64,000 nucleotides of DNA from Nitrosospira multiformis (lineage in GTDB: Bacteria; Pseudomonadota; Gammaproteobacteria; Burkholderiales; Nitrosomonadaceae), in assembly GCF_900111585.1 (NCBI RefSeq), contig NZ_FOHI01000001.1, positions 310,001-374,000 on the forward strand, given 5' to 3'. Made by a program: the position numbers and the translations under genes. Of this stretch, positions 46,684 to 56,320 are shown one piece after another. Below the pieces are notes generated by a model that was not told the DNA's origin, ran no database searches, and saw only the letters and a list, made by a program, of their open reading frames with translations. Each line of letters begins with the position of its first letter. Position 1 is the first letter of the stretch.

Positions 46684-47730
46684 TTAAGCTTGAATGCCAC
46701 GCAGCCATGCCTCAACTGTTGCCATTTCCACCCGTCTTCCGCCGTCCAGCGTAACAAGTGTCCGCGGGCCATCGTACACCCGCGGGGTGCGGAAGAGGAC
46801 GCGAAGCGCCAGCCAGTGTGGCGGAGCCAGGTAACGGTCGGCAGCGTGGCGGCGTAGGCTCTGCCGTACCAGGGGGTAGTAGTGGCTGCACATGTTGGGG
46901 AAAAGATGGTGTTCGACGTGATGGCTGAAGTGAAAGTGTAGCCTATCGACCAGCTTTGGCGTCGTGACACTCATAGTTGTGCCGAGAGTGTCGCGCTCGT
47001 GAGTGAGCGGGCGCATCAGATGGTTAGTCACGATGTAAGACATAACGACAAAGTTTGCGATGAGCATCGGCAGCAGCACAACCAATACAGCGCCTCTGGG
47101 ACCGCTTTCCACGCAGACCAGTAGCCAGAATGCTGCCAGGACTGCACTGTCAAGCATAGCTCGCCCGCGTTTGAGCTGCTTAAAATCCGCCCGTCCTCTT
47201 GATTTCAGCCAGAGCACTCCTTGGGCTTGAAGAGTGAAGAACAGAAAGAGATATGTAGCGCTCAGCCAGTGGCCTGAACCCGGGGCAAATTTCAGCCACA
47301 GAACATCCGCACGAGTCGGTTGGCCGAGTTTGTAGTCACTCATGGTACCGAAGTTATCAGGATCGTGACCCTCCATATTCGCGTAGGGATGATGGACTTG
47401 CTGGTGCCAGATCCGCCACAAGTGGGGTGAAAGACAAAAGATCGCAAACGCGGGATAGAGCAACCAGTCTTGCAGACGTTGCGAGCGGACTGTAGCACCG
47501 TGGGCGATCTCGTGCCCGAGAAACATCAGGCTTCCATATAAACTGCCGAGGAACAAAGAACCGATGACGGCGAGGTACCATGGCAGCGGGATCCGAACCA
47601 AAGTTATGCTGCAAAAGACGATGAGTCCAACGAGCGGAAACACGAATAAGGCTCGCCAGGGTCGATTAGTGAACGCATCCGCAGGCAAGTCAGCCCGAAT
47701 CTTACTTTTAAGGATTTGATCAGCTTTCAC
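46684..47730 (-). CDS. Membrane fatty acid desaturase
   Basis: The product has 348 residues. The three His boxes are present: GHEIAHGATV, WHQQVHHPYAN and HFSHHVEHHLFPNM, with membrane segments between them. The His boxes bind two irons that oxidise an acyl chain to place a double bond. It lies next to cfa on the same strand, and cfa uses unsaturated chains, so the two could work in sequence. A damaged copy of part of this gene lies at 54131-54210. Confidence 0.88.
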   Translation of the reverse strand: MKADQILKSKIRADLPADAFTNRPWRALFVFPLVGLIVFCSITLVRIPLPWYLAVIGSLFLGSLYGSLMFLGHEIAHGATVRSQRLQDWLLYPAFAIFCLSPHLWRIWHQQVHHPYANMEGHDPDNFGTMSDYKLGQPTRADVLWLKFAPGSGHWLSATYLFLFFTLQAQGVLWLKSRGRADFKQLKRGRAMLDSAVLAAFWLLVCVESGPRGAVLVVLLPMLIANFVVMSYIVTNHLMRPLTHERDTLGTTMSVTTPKLVDRLHFHFSHHVEHHLFPNMCSHYYPLVRQSLRRHAADRYLAPPHWLALRVLFRTPRVYDGPRTLVTLDGGRRVEMATVEAWLRGIQA

Positions 47731-47825
47731 GCTCCCCCCATGATTGCTAGTACAGCAGAGGACGTATACTCATCTAAACGTTGGATTTACTTTACGTACG
47801 CCTTCGGCATAATCGCGTCAACCTT

Positions 47826-49004
47826 TCATCGGATGGATCGATAGGTTGAAGCTGGGTAGCCTTTGGATAGTACAATTTGCCACAGCTGCAAACGCCGGGC
47901 CTTAAAGGCACTGGCAAAAGAGGCCAAGTAATACTCCCACATGCGGGCAAAGCGGTCTTGAGAGATGGACGTCTGCAGGGGCAGCGGCTGATAATTCTGT
48001 TTGAAGTTATCGCGCCAGCTCAGTAGTGTTCGGGTATAGTCCACGCCAAAGTTGTGCCAATCCTCCATGACGAATAGGCCTTCTATGGCTTCTCCCATCT
48101 GCCGGACAGACGGAGCCACGCCGTTCGGGAAAATATACCTATCCAGCCATGGATCACAGCGCAGGCGAGAAAGGTTGTCACCGATGGTATGGAGCAAGAA
48201 CCAGCCCTCGTCAATCAAGACCTCATCTACTACTTCCATAAACGTGCGGTAGTTTTTTGGGCCGACATGCTCAAACATTCCGATTGAGACTATCTTCTCA
48301 AATTCACCATGTGCCTCCCGGTTAAGCTCGCGGTAATCGCCTTGGATAATTTCGATGGCCATTCCTGTGCAGTTCGCTCTGGCGAAAGCCGCCTGTTCTT
48401 CCGAAATGGTGATTCCGACCCCGCGGCATTGGTAGCGCTCGCAGGCAAATTTCAAAAAACTACCCCAGCCGCAGCCGATATCGAGTATGCGATCCTGAGG
48501 GGAAAGGGCTAATTTGCGGCAAATTAAATCCAGTTTGGCTTCTTGAGCCTGGTCGAGTGTCTCTGCCTCCTTCCAATAGCCGCAGGAATAGTTCATTCGT
48601 TTGTCGAGCATTGTTTGGAACAATGCGTTGCTCAGGTTGTAATGAGTCTGCGCCACCTCTATCGCCTTGCGGTAAGACTGCCGGTTAAAGACTTTCGCTT
48701 GAATAAGAGCCAGGCTCTCGCGCCAGCTCAGACTCAGCTTTTGGTCGGCTTGGTAGCGTAGTAGGCGATAAAAAAACTCCTCCAATTGCGCACACTCCCA
48801 CCAACCGTCCATGTATGATTCCCCTAATCCCAAGGTTCCCTGGGCTAGCACCCTTTCGTAAAACTGCTCATTGCTTACCTGGATGTCGTAAGGTGCTGAT
48901 CCATTGATCGTGATACCCGCTTCGGCAGCTAAGTTCTGAATCAGGGTGCGGTACTTATTCACAGTTTCTTCTCGCGATAGCAAACTTCGCAACAGGGAAT
49001 TCAA
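47826..49004 (-). CDS. cfa: Cyclopropane-fatty-acyl-phospholipid synthase
   Basis: The product has 392 residues. The N-terminus GITINGSAPYDIQVSNEQFY and LGLGESYMDGWW are family signatures. The SAM site is ILDIGCGWGSFLKFA, and ISEEQAAFA and GMFEHVGPKNYRTFM line the active site. It adds a methylene from SAM to cis double bonds of membrane lipids, often under stress. It is upstream of the desaturase on the same strand, with a gap of about 95 bases. Confidence 0.94.
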   Translation of the reverse strand: MNSLLRSLLSREETVNKYRTLIQNLAAEAGITINGSAPYDIQVSNEQFYERVLAQGTLGLGESYMDGWWECAQLEEFFYRLLRYQADQKLSLSWRESLALIQAKVFNRQSYRKAIEVAQTHYNLSNALFQTMLDKRMNYSCGYWKEAETLDQAQEAKLDLICRKLALSPQDRILDIGCGWGSFLKFACERYQCRGVGITISEEQAAFARANCTGMAIEIIQGDYRELNREAHGEFEKIVSIGMFEHVGPKNYRTFMEVVDEVLIDEGWFLLHTIGDNLSRLRCDPWLDRYIFPNGVAPSVRQMGEAIEGLFVMEDWHNFGVDYTRTLLSWRDNFKQNYQPLPLQTSISQDRFARMWEYYLASFASAFKARRLQLWQIVLSKGYPASTYRSIR

Positions 49005-49282
49005 ACACCATTGGCTTGAGCTGGCAGTGAAGGTGACAGCCAGGTCCTAACGGGACGCGGTCAGTAGTAGCTATGAAATCTTCTTTCATCATCAGGCTCC
49101 CTGGTTACCTAAAGTCGGGATGTTCAAATGCGCTCTCACGCAGCCTATTGAGGAGATCCCCTGAACTCTTTATAGGTGCGAGTAATTACAGTTGCAAGCT
49201 CATGCTAAAAGAATGAAAGCCAACTTCTGTGTCCAGGAACTGGACTCCGATGCAGAGCCGGGTGAGTGTCGTTCTGGAGGGC

Positions 49283-49420
49283 ATGGGAATGAACATCACC
49301 TTACGCCTCAGCTGAAGAAATGGTGCGACAGAAGGTTACATTGGCTCTATACGTCAGCCAGTGAAGTGGTGCGTGAAGCCTTGCGTTTGATGGAAGAGAA
49401 TGAAACGCTCCGGGTTCCGT
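49283..49420 (+). pseudogene. ParD-family antitoxin relic
   Basis: MGMNITL, then EMVRQKVTLALYVS and SEVVREALRLMEENE are readable in three frames, matching a ParD-type ribbon-helix-helix antitoxin. At least two frameshifts break it. No parE follows; an IS3 fragment lies there. Confidence 0.55.
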
Positions 49421-49439
49421 GGAGGCTGGTTGGTTTAAG

Positions 49440-49676
49440 TTAGACTTCGACGGTGATTTTTTCTTCGGCTTCCGCTGGTGGAATATATCCTATGGGTGCC
49501 AGCAAGCGGTGATGGTTAAACCACGAAACCCATTCCAGCGTGGCCAGCTCGACCGATGCCCTGGTTTTCCAGGGGCCGCAACGGTTAATTACTTCGGTCT
49601 TGTACAACCCGTTGATGGTTTCGGCTAAGGCATTGTCATAGCTGTCTCCACGACTACCCACGGAGGGCCGATCAAA
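49440..49676 (-). mobile_element. IS3-family transposase fragment
   Basis: The C-terminal part of an IS3 OrfB is readable: RPSVGSRGDSYDNALAETIN, GLYKTEVINR, ELATLEWVSWFNHHRL and IGYIPPAEAE. The last catalytic Glu is in ALAETIN. The rest of the element is missing on the right side, where an unrelated gene starts. Confidence 0.75.
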
Positions 49677-49729
49677 GCCGCTGTTCAATCTGAAGGTACG
49701 ATCAGAAATCAACCGAAAGGAGAATTGAA

Positions 49730-50155
49730 ATGACTTATGGTACAACTCCTGCTATCCAGGCAAATGATTTCCTGCTCGAAGGGCAGAATAAACAGATTCA
49801 CTTCGGGGCAACAACCTTTCCCGGCGTACCGTTCCTTAGCTATAAGGATGAGGAAGATGAGAGTAACGATCGCGAGTTTCGTGGAGACGAGATCGATATA
49901 CAAGAAACGAAATTCGGAAAACTGATCACAGTTTTGATTGGACAAGTGCCGGATTCTCACATGGTTTACCTTGCCCTGCTGCTACCAACGATCTATCTGC
50001 CGGGGCAAACCAGGGAGTTTCCTGTTAAGACAATAGCAGTTGTTACCACCCATCGAACTCCTTTTATCGGACGCCGAGGTAATGTTAACGGGCTACAACT
50101 TGATACATACGACACGCTAACCCTTAAAGGAACTGCTCGCTTCATCATCGCATAG
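49730..50155 (+). CDS. Hypothetical protein, 141 residues
   Basis: The ATG follows AAGGAGA. The product is probably beta-rich and soluble (LLEGQNKQIHFGATTFPGVP, LQLDTYDTLTLKGTARFII), with an acidic middle (YKDEEDESNDREF). I recognise no family. It starts where the IS3 fragment breaks off, so it may be cargo that replaced the IS end. Confidence 0.55.
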   Translation: MTYGTTPAIQANDFLLEGQNKQIHFGATTFPGVPFLSYKDEEDESNDREFRGDEIDIQETKFGKLITVLIGQVPDSHMVYLALLLPTIYLPGQTREFPVKTIAVVTTHRTPFIGRRGNVNGLQLDTYDTLTLKGTARFIIA

Positions 50156-50326
50156 ACATGATACTTTTTTATCATCAGACGACAGGATAAGGATTAAGCT
50201 TTGCCGCAGCTAAAAATACAAGCTGCTATGTCTGAAACCGCACGGTAACAGGCTGAGATTGAATCCAGTATTACATCTCTCTAACTAAAGCTCGGCCTCA
50301 CCCTTGATAGGCCAGCATCCTTCGTT

Positions 50327-51331
50327 ATGAAATCGTCTGCTCATATTATTGGCGCCGGAGGTATCGGCATTGCTGCAACAGCCTGCCTTAGGCGTGCTGG
50401 ATGGGACGTGACCATAATTGAGTCGAACCCCGAAAAGGTCGCCGCTGGTCGCCGCAACGAAATGACGCTGAATGGGCAACCCATTCACGGCACTCATTTT
50501 GTGCACTTTGACGACTGGATTCCGCCAAAAGAGGCAGCAGTGTTGTTATGCACAAAGACTTTCGATAATGCTCCGATCCTGCAACGCATCGCGAACACGC
50601 AAACATTGGTGCCAATCCAGAATGGCTACGACGAAACCCTCGAAAGGTCCCATCATCCCGCAGAAGCTATTGCTTCATTTGTTTCCGAGTGTCCCACTGA
50701 CAGTCTCGACGCTCGCATTACTCGGGCCGGGTCTTTGCATATCGGCCCACGTCGCAAGGTAGGCAGCGGTGAAGGTGAGCGTGTCCATATGCTTGCCTCT
50801 GCCTTTGCTAAGGGCAAACTATTTCCGGTGGAACACGTTGCGGATATCCGCCCGTTCAAATCAACGAAACTGATGTACAACTCGGCCATTTCACCCTTAG
50901 CAGCAAGCGCGGGCGTTGATAATGCCGAACTTCTCATTGATCCGTTTACCCAAAAACTGTTCTTCACTTTGCTGCGGGAAAATTATTCGATCCTGCAGCA
51001 TGCTGGTCTTACGCTGGAAAAGATCGGGCCATTTCATCCCGACACGGTCATGCGCATATTGCAAACCCCGTTCTTGCCGAAGCTCATGGGATTATTCTTC
51101 CGCCCTTCCTTGCGTGGAACATATTGCTCCATGAGTCCGGATATGGGAAGCGGCCAGACGGAGATCGATGCTTACAACGGGCATCTTGTTCGACTTGCAG
51201 GAGACTTTCCCTGTCCAATCAATAATGCGGTTATCAAGCTTGTCGATAGAATCTCTCGCGAGCGGCTTCCCAAGGCAAGATCCCACCTTCACCACCTCGT
51301 GACGTCTCTGCCGGATAGTGTTTTGATATGA
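50327..51331 (+). CDS. Ketopantoate reductase (PanE/ApbA)-like protein
   Basis: The product has 334 residues. The NAD(P)-binding IIGAGGIGIAATACLRRAG is at residue 7, LLCTKTFDN and LVPIQNGYDE match PanE loops, and KLMYNSAISPLAA starts the helical C-terminal domain. The next gene overlaps by four bases. The pairing with an HpnA-like epimerase suggests a biosynthetic module rather than pantothenate synthesis; this is inference. Confidence 0.8.
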   Translation: MKSSAHIIGAGGIGIAATACLRRAGWDVTIIESNPEKVAAGRRNEMTLNGQPIHGTHFVHFDDWIPPKEAAVLLCTKTFDNAPILQRIANTQTLVPIQNGYDETLERSHHPAEAIASFVSECPTDSLDARITRAGSLHIGPRRKVGSGEGERVHMLASAFAKGKLFPVEHVADIRPFKSTKLMYNSAISPLAASAGVDNAELLIDPFTQKLFFTLLRENYSILQHAGLTLEKIGPFHPDTVMRILQTPFLPKLMGLFFRPSLRGTYCSMSPDMGSGQTEIDAYNGHLVRLAGDFPCPINNAVIKLVDRISRERLPKARSHLHHLVTSLPDSVLI

Positions 51332-52311
51332 ATTTGGTGACAGGTGGCGCCGGGTTTATCGGTTCACATCTGGTGCAGCAATTACTCGCCGCCGGCGAAA
51401 CCGTGCGGGTGCTTGAACATCCCAAAGCTGTGGTAAGTCATTTACCACTTGAATGTATTGAACTTGTCCAAGCAGATATTCGTGACTTAGATGCAATGCG
51501 TAACGCGGCGCGCGGCTGCGAGCGCGTCTATCACCTGGCTGCTGACCCAAATCTGTGGCGACGCAACCGTCGTGAGTTTGACGAGATCAACCATGTTGGC
51601 ACTCTTAACGTCATGCGTGCCGCGCTCGACAGCGGAGTCAGTAAAGCGCTGTATGTAAGCACTGAAAGTATTCTCACATCGGATCAATCCAATGGGGGAG
51701 CGGTTGAGTCTGCGCGCTTTCGCGAAGAGGATATGATCGGGCCTTACTGCTTGAGCAAATTCCGAGCGGAACAAGCCGTGTTCCAACTTGCCGAAACCGG
51801 CGCTCCGGTGATCGTATGCAGTCCCACATTACCTATTGGACCGGGCGATCGAAATCAAACGCCTCCAACTCGCCTTTCGGTTGCATTCTGTAGAGGAAAG
51901 ATTCCTGCATATCTTGATTGTCAATTGAATCTGATTGATGTTCGCGACGTTGCTGACGGAATGATACGTGCGATGCAGCGGGGTCGGCCTTTCATTCGAT
52001 ATTTACTAGGTGGACACAACTTTCGTTTGATCGAGTGGCTTCAACTTCTCGGGGATATCGTGAATCGTCCAGCCCCACGATGGACTATTCCCTATTCGGC
52101 AGCGTTAGCGACTGGTTGGTTCAGCGAGTTATGGGCTGATAATATTTCGCATCGCATGCCTATGGCAACTGTTACAGGTGTACGCCTTACAAAACGTTTA
52201 ATGCACTTCGATCCTTCACAAACCTTTGAGGAACTGGGTTTGAAGCCTCGGCCGATAGAGGAATCAGCAAGGGATGCTGTCAGCTGGTATCGTCAGCAGC
52301 ATTGGATCTGA
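51328..52311 (+). CDS. HpnA-like NAD-dependent sugar epimerase/dehydratase
   Basis: The 327-residue extended SDR has GGAGFIGSHLV at the N-terminus and the YxxxK pair in GPYCLSKFRAE. RVYHLAADPNLWRRN, NHVGTLNVMRAAL and YVSTESIL resemble the hopanoid-associated sugar epimerase HpnA. It is translationally coupled to the PanE-like gene. With the HpnN-like transporter in the same island, a hopanoid side-chain role is possible. Confidence 0.75.
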   Translation: MNLVTGGAGFIGSHLVQQLLAAGETVRVLEHPKAVVSHLPLECIELVQADIRDLDAMRNAARGCERVYHLAADPNLWRRNRREFDEINHVGTLNVMRAALDSGVSKALYVSTESILTSDQSNGGAVESARFREEDMIGPYCLSKFRAEQAVFQLAETGAPVIVCSPTLPIGPGDRNQTPPTRLSVAFCRGKIPAYLDCQLNLIDVRDVADGMIRAMQRGRPFIRYLLGGHNFRLIEWLQLLGDIVNRPAPRWTIPYSAALATGWFSELWADNISHRMPMATVTGVRLTKRLMHFDPSQTFEELGLKPRPIEESARDAVSWYRQQHWI

Positions 52312-52331
52312 TACGAGGGACTTTGGGGGCC

Positions 52332-52460
52332 GGAGTGTTGCATTTTATTCCATACTTGGGAACTATGGTCGTTGCGCTCGCCAGTGGTGTTGCCGGGTTG
52401 CTGCAATTCGGATCACCTGCCCTATTGTCAAGGTGGTTTGCGATCGAGCCAGATGCTTAA
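52332..52460 (+). pseudogene. AI-2E family transporter fragment
   Basis: Forty-two residues (GVLHFIPYLGTMVVALASGV, AGLLQFGSPALL) end at TAA 52458-52460. They fit a membrane segment of the AI-2E/PerM family. There is no start and no rest. A full family member follows at 53032, but this piece comes from a different paralogue. Confidence 0.5.
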
Positions 52461-52576
52461 ACCTTTGGGTGAACTTTTGGGGCAATAATCAACCTTTACC
52501 CTCACTGATAAAACCTCAGTATTTAGCAATTCTGCGATACATCGCTATACCTGTAACATTTAACCACGGAGAGCAG

Positions 52577-52813
52577 ATGAACGTTGATAATGCCGATTAT
52601 AAAGGATACAGAATTGTGGCCAGCGCAGAGCAGGACGATACCGCTGGTCTTTGGAACGGCCGTTACAGGATTATTGATAAGGAGGGTATAGTCGTTTACG
52701 AAAGTTTCGCCATGCCTGTGGACGAAGAGAGCAAGGCGCTAGAGGCTGCCCATGCAGAGGCTAAAGCATGGATCGATAGCGATACTGCTAAACTTTCCGG
52801 TTCGCCTGATTAA
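52577..52813 (+). CDS. Hypothetical small protein, 78 residues
   Basis: The ATG follows GGAGA. DYKGYRIVASAEQDDTAGLW, YRIIDKEGIVVYES and a C-terminal helix AAHAEAKAWIDSD suggest a small alpha+beta domain known from Burkholderiales and relatives but without a known role. It stands alone. Confidence 0.6.
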   Translation: MNVDNADYKGYRIVASAEQDDTAGLWNGRYRIIDKEGIVVYESFAMPVDEESKALEAAHAEAKAWIDSDTAKLSGSPD

Positions 52814-53031
52814 GAAGGTCCTATCCAGGGCAAATTTTTTGAGCTTGGCATACGGGACAGTATGATCCTTAAGAGGCGCGGAACGTAAGCGATTAAGGAT
52901 GCCGCGAAAGCTCCTTGAATAGGGTCGAATGGCGCCGGATTTATTAGTCTTGAGGGCAAGAATCCACTCTACACTGTCACCAGATTGTTCCGTACCCTAG
53001 CGAACACAACGAGACTTTCACCTTCCATCTA

Positions 53032-54090
53032 ATGAATTCCCCGGAGCTTCAGCAAAAAGCCTTCCTGCTCCTGTTAATTGTCATCTCCCTGGCATTCGGG
53101 TGGATATTGCTGCCTTTTTTCGGCGCAATATTCTGGGGCTCCGTTCTCGCCATAATATTTGTGCCGTTTTATCGCTGGTTGCTAGAGCGCCTGGGCCAGC
53201 GGCAGAATCTTGCCGCGCTCACAACCTTATTGCTTTGCCTGATCATGGTGATTCTCCCGTTCACGCTCATCACCGCTTCACTGTTGCAGGAGGGGGTAGT
53301 CTTTTATCAGAGAATTCGCTCAGGGGAGCTAAACTTTGGCGCGTATTTCGAACAAGTCATGAGCGCGCTGCCGCCCTGGATAGTCAAATTTCTCGATAAC
53401 GCCGGGTTGGCCAGGATTTCCGAGCTAAAGGACACGTTGTCAAACATCGCCTTGCAGGGAAGCCAACGCCTCGCGGAGGAGGCGCTCCAAATGGGCCAGA
53501 ATACATTTGAGTTCGTTGTCAGTTTTGGCATCATGTTATATCTGCTGTTTTTCTTGCTTCGGGATGGGACCCTTTTGTCTGCGAAAATTAAACAGGCAAT
53601 TCCGCTACGCCCGGAGCATAAGCGGAATTTATTCGGTAAATTCACCACCGTGGTTCGTGCCACCGTAAAGGGCAATATCGCCGTGGCCGCGATACAAGGC
53701 ACGCTAGGGGGAGTGATATTTTCATTCTTGGGTATACAAGGAGCGCTGCTGTGGGGCTTTGTGATGGCTTTCTTATCTTTATTGCCTGCTATTGGCGCTG
53801 CCCTGATCTGGGCACCGGTAGCGATCTATTTCCTGCTTACCGGGGCCATTTGGCAAGGAATAACTCTCATCGCCTTTGGTGTGCTTGTAATTGGAATGGT
53901 GGATAACGTTCTACGGCCCATACTTGTCGGCCAGGATACCCGGATGCCCGACTATGTAGTACTTATCTCAACGCTCGGGGGTATGGTTCTTTTTGGCCTT
54001 AACGGTTTCGTCATCGGCCCCGTAATCGCAGCACTGTTTATTGCCGCTTGGGATCTCTTTTCTACAACACGGGAGAGGCTCAACGATTAA
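53032..54090 (+). CDS. AI-2E family transporter (PerM-like)
   Basis: The 352-residue product has about seven membrane segments. LLPFFGAIFWGSVLAIIFVP and FLSLLPAIGAALIWAPVAIY are family features. Members export autoinducers, Na+ or other solutes. No Shine-Dalgarno sequence is evident. A 60-base piece of this gene (53649-53708) is copied at 59655-59714. Confidence 0.88.
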   Translation: MNSPELQQKAFLLLLIVISLAFGWILLPFFGAIFWGSVLAIIFVPFYRWLLERLGQRQNLAALTTLLLCLIMVILPFTLITASLLQEGVVFYQRIRSGELNFGAYFEQVMSALPPWIVKFLDNAGLARISELKDTLSNIALQGSQRLAEEALQMGQNTFEFVVSFGIMLYLLFFLLRDGTLLSAKIKQAIPLRPEHKRNLFGKFTTVVRATVKGNIAVAAIQGTLGGVIFSFLGIQGALLWGFVMAFLSLLPAIGAALIWAPVAIYFLLTGAIWQGITLIAFGVLVIGMVDNVLRPILVGQDTRMPDYVVLISTLGGMVLFGLNGFVIGPVIAALFIAAWDLFSTTRERLND

Positions 54091-54130
54091 TGAGAAAATT
54101 ATTCTAAACCAGCAACAGCGCGTGGGTGAT

Positions 54131-54210
54131 TAACGGTGGGCGGCGTAGGCTCTGCCATACCAAGGGTAGTAACGGCTGTACATGTTGGGAAAAGATGGTG
54201 TTTCGACGTG
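54131..54210. repeat. Degenerate copy of a desaturase gene piece
   Basis: The 80 bases match 46839-46930 inside the desaturase gene in the same orientation, with a deletion of about 10 bases and scattered changes. It codes for nothing by itself. Confidence 0.65.
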
Positions 54211-54322
54211 AAGACCCTAGCAGAATACGCGGTACCTGAAGATTCAAACACAGCTGTCCAATTTTTTTAGCAGCAAGACACTGCCTGATACGTTTGAGCG
54301 CTCTGTGCGGATAGAGGGAAGG

Positions 54323-54973
54323 TCAGGCGCCATACCAGAACACGGCGAAGTAATGGCATGTGGTGCCCACCAAAACGAAGAGATGCCAAATCAGGTGAGC
54401 ATATCGCAAGCGCGAATCGATAGCGAAAAAAACCACTCCGAGTGTGTAAGACAACCCTCCGGCAACTAACCAGAGCAAGCCAGGCGTTGGCATTTTGGCA
54501 ATCAATGGATCCGCGGCAATCACAACCAGCCATCCCATGAGCAGATAGAGACAGGTGGATAGAATGGGTGGGGAGGCCCCATAGAATACCTTCAGCACCA
54601 CGCCGGCTGCAGCAAGAACCCATATAGTTGAAAGAAGAATCCAGCCCCATGCGCCATGAAGTACCCCTAGCGTGAATGGCGTATAGGTGCCAGCGATAAG
54701 AAGAAAGATCGCAGAATGCTCAAGGACCCGAAACACCTGCTTGGCGTTGCTCGTGGGCAACGCATGGTAGACGGTAGATGCAAGGTAAAGAAATATGGTC
54801 GTTGCGGAGAAGAGAGTCACACCAACAACAAACCCATCATTTCCATGCCGTGCCGCCTGCGTGATGAGAAAGGGAGTTCCGATGAGTGCTGCGGCAAGAC
54901 CGATGCCATGGCTAATGCTATTGGCGATTTCTTCCCCTTGCGATTGCTCACGACTTAGCGGGGTAAGCGGCAT
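54323..54973 (-). CDS. Hemolysin III / PAQR-like membrane protein
   Basis: The product has 216 residues and seven membrane segments. The metal-binding residues lie in SISHGIGLAAA, STVYHALP and HLIWHLFVLVGTTCHYFAVF. The family includes YqfA and eukaryotic PAQR receptors and may act as a lipid hydrolase. It fits the membrane theme of the island. Confidence 0.88.
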   Translation of the reverse strand: MPLTPLSREQSQGEEIANSISHGIGLAAALIGTPFLITQAARHGNDGFVVGVTLFSATTIFLYLASTVYHALPTSNAKQVFRVLEHSAIFLLIAGTYTPFTLGVLHGAWGWILLSTIWVLAAAGVVLKVFYGASPPILSTCLYLLMGWLVVIAADPLIAKMPTPGLLWLVAGGLSYTLGVVFFAIDSRLRYAHLIWHLFVLVGTTCHYFAVFWYGA

Positions 54974-55016
54974 GATTAGAGTCTCACATGTTGCTCAATC
55001 TGATTTTGTTGTTTCT

Positions 55017-55265
55017 CTAATAACTCACCTTAAACGTCAGTCGCGTCTTCCAGGCTGGCGCTAAATTGGTAACCCCAATCGGATCAAGTCCGGCCAGAGG
55101 CGCCTCTATGAGACAGCATTTGTCCTGAGTCCAGAACTTGTCGCTGTTCACATCGCTTAAGTGGACCTCGACATGGGTAACTTGATCTTCGAACCCGCTC
55201 AATATCTTGGTTACGGCTGATCCAACAGGCCGGGAAAGTTCACTATCCCTCAACGCAGCTACCAC
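55017..55265 (-). pseudogene. Ribosome hibernation factor (HPF/RaiA)-like fragment
   Basis: LSGFEDQVTHVEVHLSDVNS and CCLIEAPLAGLDPIGVTNLA fit the middle of the HPF fold. The N-terminal strand is missing, and the C-terminal helix (SLEDATDV in the next frame) is broken off. It is probably not functional. Confidence 0.55.
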
Positions 55266-55392
55266 TGTTTATCTGAACTTGCACGATGTGCCCCATTTGC
55301 TTTTAAACATCACCTGTCCACTGAAGCATAGCAGAGGAGCCAATGTTTAGGACTATTGCCCCCATCAAGTGGAAACCTGCCCGGAACCTCAA

Positions 55393-55550
55393 GCTTCCGC
55401 AGTCACCCTCGGGTTGGTCGTTACCAAAAACTAGTTGAATTTATGGTTATGGGAGGAGAAATCGGCGTAGAAAGCGTTGTCGCGGTGGAAAGCGCGTTTT
55501 GGATTGAGCTACCATCGGTGGAGTCGCCGCAAATCAAAGGTAGCAAGTAG
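55393..55550 (+). pseudogene. Histidine kinase HATPase C-terminal relic
   Basis: TLGLVVTK in one frame continues as KLVEFM, GGEIGVESVVAVESAFWIEL in the next. This is the G2 box region and end of a sensor kinase HATPase domain. An extra ATGGTT duplication and a frameshift break it. Confidence 0.6.
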
Positions 55551-55762
55551 TGGGGCAACGAACAGACTGTGGATGCATGGTTCTGTAATTTAACGGGTTT
55601 TCTTTAGGAAATCATCAATGGTCCGAATAAACGAGGACAGCTTTTGATGATTTTAATAATCCATAGTGCGTGCCCGCGATCAGGATCAAGGTCAAAGGGG
55701 CGGTTCCCAATCCCGGAATTACCTTTCAATCAAGGAGTCACTCTCTCAAAGAGTGCACCCAT

Positions 55763-56320
55763 ATGTTCAGTTTGCTATCCATATTTGATTCAAGACCGGT
55801 CCAACCAGTAGCTTCCAAAGCAAGTATTCTCATGAAAGGTTCTACTGAGCAAGTATTCCGATATCTTGGCGATAATTTCTTTGAGAATTATCCAAAATGG
55901 TCTCCCGAAGTTAAAGAGCTTAAGCAAATCGGAGATCAGCCAATGGGTCCAGGAGTTACCGCAAGGCAAGTGCGTGTTGATGGTGGACACCGATCTGAAT
56001 CCAACTTCAGAATTACACTTTATGAACCCAATCGATCTCTGGCTTTTGCAGGTATTTCTGAGCCCTTCCACTGCATGTACGAGATACAGGATGAAGGTAG
56101 AGAAGGTCTAGTCAAACTGATATTTACCTTCGAGTTGCTGGAGATGAAAGTATTTATGCGACCCTTCGAGCGACTAATACGCATTGCGGCTCAGCATGGG
56201 GCTGAGCGAACGGTGCGTAATATAAAAAGGTTGATCGAAATCGATGCTGATACTGCCAACTGCCATAGCGGTACAGAGAGCTATCCAATCACCGCTATAG
56301 GACAAGAGCCTGATGGGTAA
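55763..56320 (+). CDS. SRPBCC-family (polyketide cyclase-like) protein
   Basis: From the ATG at 55763 the product has 185 residues. ASILMKGSTEQVFRYLGDNF starts the fold, SESNFRITLYEPNRSLAFAG follows, and a long C-terminal helix MRPFERLIRIAAQHGAERTV closes it. SRPBCC domains bind lipids and other hydrophobic ligands. A broken second copy of the 3' half lies at 59715-59908. Confidence 0.7.
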   Translation: MFSLLSIFDSRPVQPVASKASILMKGSTEQVFRYLGDNFFENYPKWSPEVKELKQIGDQPMGPGVTARQVRVDGGHRSESNFRITLYEPNRSLAFAGISEPFHCMYEIQDEGREGLVKLIFTFELLEMKVFMRPFERLIRIAAQHGAERTVRNIKRLIEIDADTANCHSGTESYPITAIGQEPDG

